Below are positions 12,810 to 12,892 of a stretch of 12,892 nt of DNA, in pieces. The position numbers and the translations under genes were made by a program. The notes beneath the pieces are model-generated. The model saw nothing but the letters and a program-made list of their open reading frames with translations, was not told the origin of the DNA and did no database searches. This DNA comes from DATGYC01 sp035298385 (GTDB lineage Bacteria > Bacillota > Sulfobacillia > Symbiobacteriales > Symbiobacteriaceae), in assembly GCA_035298385.1 (NCBI GenBank), contig DATGYC010000038.1, positions 1 to 12,892 of the forward strand, read 5' to 3'. The first letter of the stretch is position 1. Each line of letters begins with the position of its first letter.

Positions 12810-12892
12810 GTAACACGGGAGGCCCCACCAACCCCGACCGCCCCCCTGCCCGCAGGCCCTCCCCCCACGACGGCGCCCCTGCTAGCGAAGGT

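Larger units (their letters stand above)
12550..12892. other. Non-coding region with repeat array upstream of the nuclease fusion
   Basis: This 343-base stretch holds the Shine-Dalgarno of the minus-strand gene (12558-12566), a small AT-rich palindrome (GAATT GGT AATTC, 12576-12588) at a plausible promoter or operator position, and four copies of a ~19-bp element in two inverted pairs. Between the pairs is a very GC-rich segment with two short palindromes. From 12810 to the window end I see only GC-rich sequence without a gene, RBS or repeat that I can support. Confidence 0.6.

Overview
The window reads as chromosomal DNA from a high-GC, Gram-positive-like bacterium. Most genes have strong AGGAGG-type ribosome binding sites, transcription units end in GC-rich hairpins (several with T tracts), and a lipoprotein binding protein and an exported copper-amine-oxidase-like (stalk) domain protein are present. 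A high-GC Firmicute of the Symbiobacterium/Limnochordia kind would fit, but this is inference: there is no rRNA or other phylogenetic marker here.

Layout. (1) 1-3610, minus strand: a NarL-type two-component system (histidine kinase, then response regulator, overlapping by ATGA), an intrinsic terminator, then two tandem CPBP-family membrane proteases, the second cut by the window edge. (2) 3733-5577, plus strand: a small orphan protein with its own RBS and terminator, then an RNase J-like metallo-beta-lactamase (MBL)-fold hydrolase with a complete set of metal ligands. (3) 5717-8905, plus strand: an ABC importer of the carbohydrate/UgpB type (two permeases, then the binding lipoprotein) closed by a strong terminator; no ATPase gene is present. 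(4) 8938-9264, minus: an adrenodoxin-type [2Fe-2S] ferredoxin. (5) 9513-10068, plus: a divergent stand-alone homologue of the 2-oxoacid:ferredoxin oxidoreductase gamma subunit whose Shine-Dalgarno lies inside a perfect hairpin. (6) 10160-11503, plus: a secreted stalk-domain plus CAP-domain protein. (7) 11605-12549, minus: a protein with two tandem winged-helix domains fused to a Vsr/DUF559-like nuclease domain, preceded by four copies of a ~19-bp element arranged as two inverted pairs about 147 bp apart.

The most unusual part is (7). A DNA-binding-plus-nuclease protein sits directly downstream of a symmetrical array of repeats that could be its own binding sites (autoregulation, an iteron-like origin, or mobile-element biology). 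Other points of note are the sequestered RBS at 9497-9511, the orphan PorG-like protein, and the signalling-plus-protease cluster at the left end. No tRNA, rRNA, CRISPR array or recognisable insertion sequence was found.
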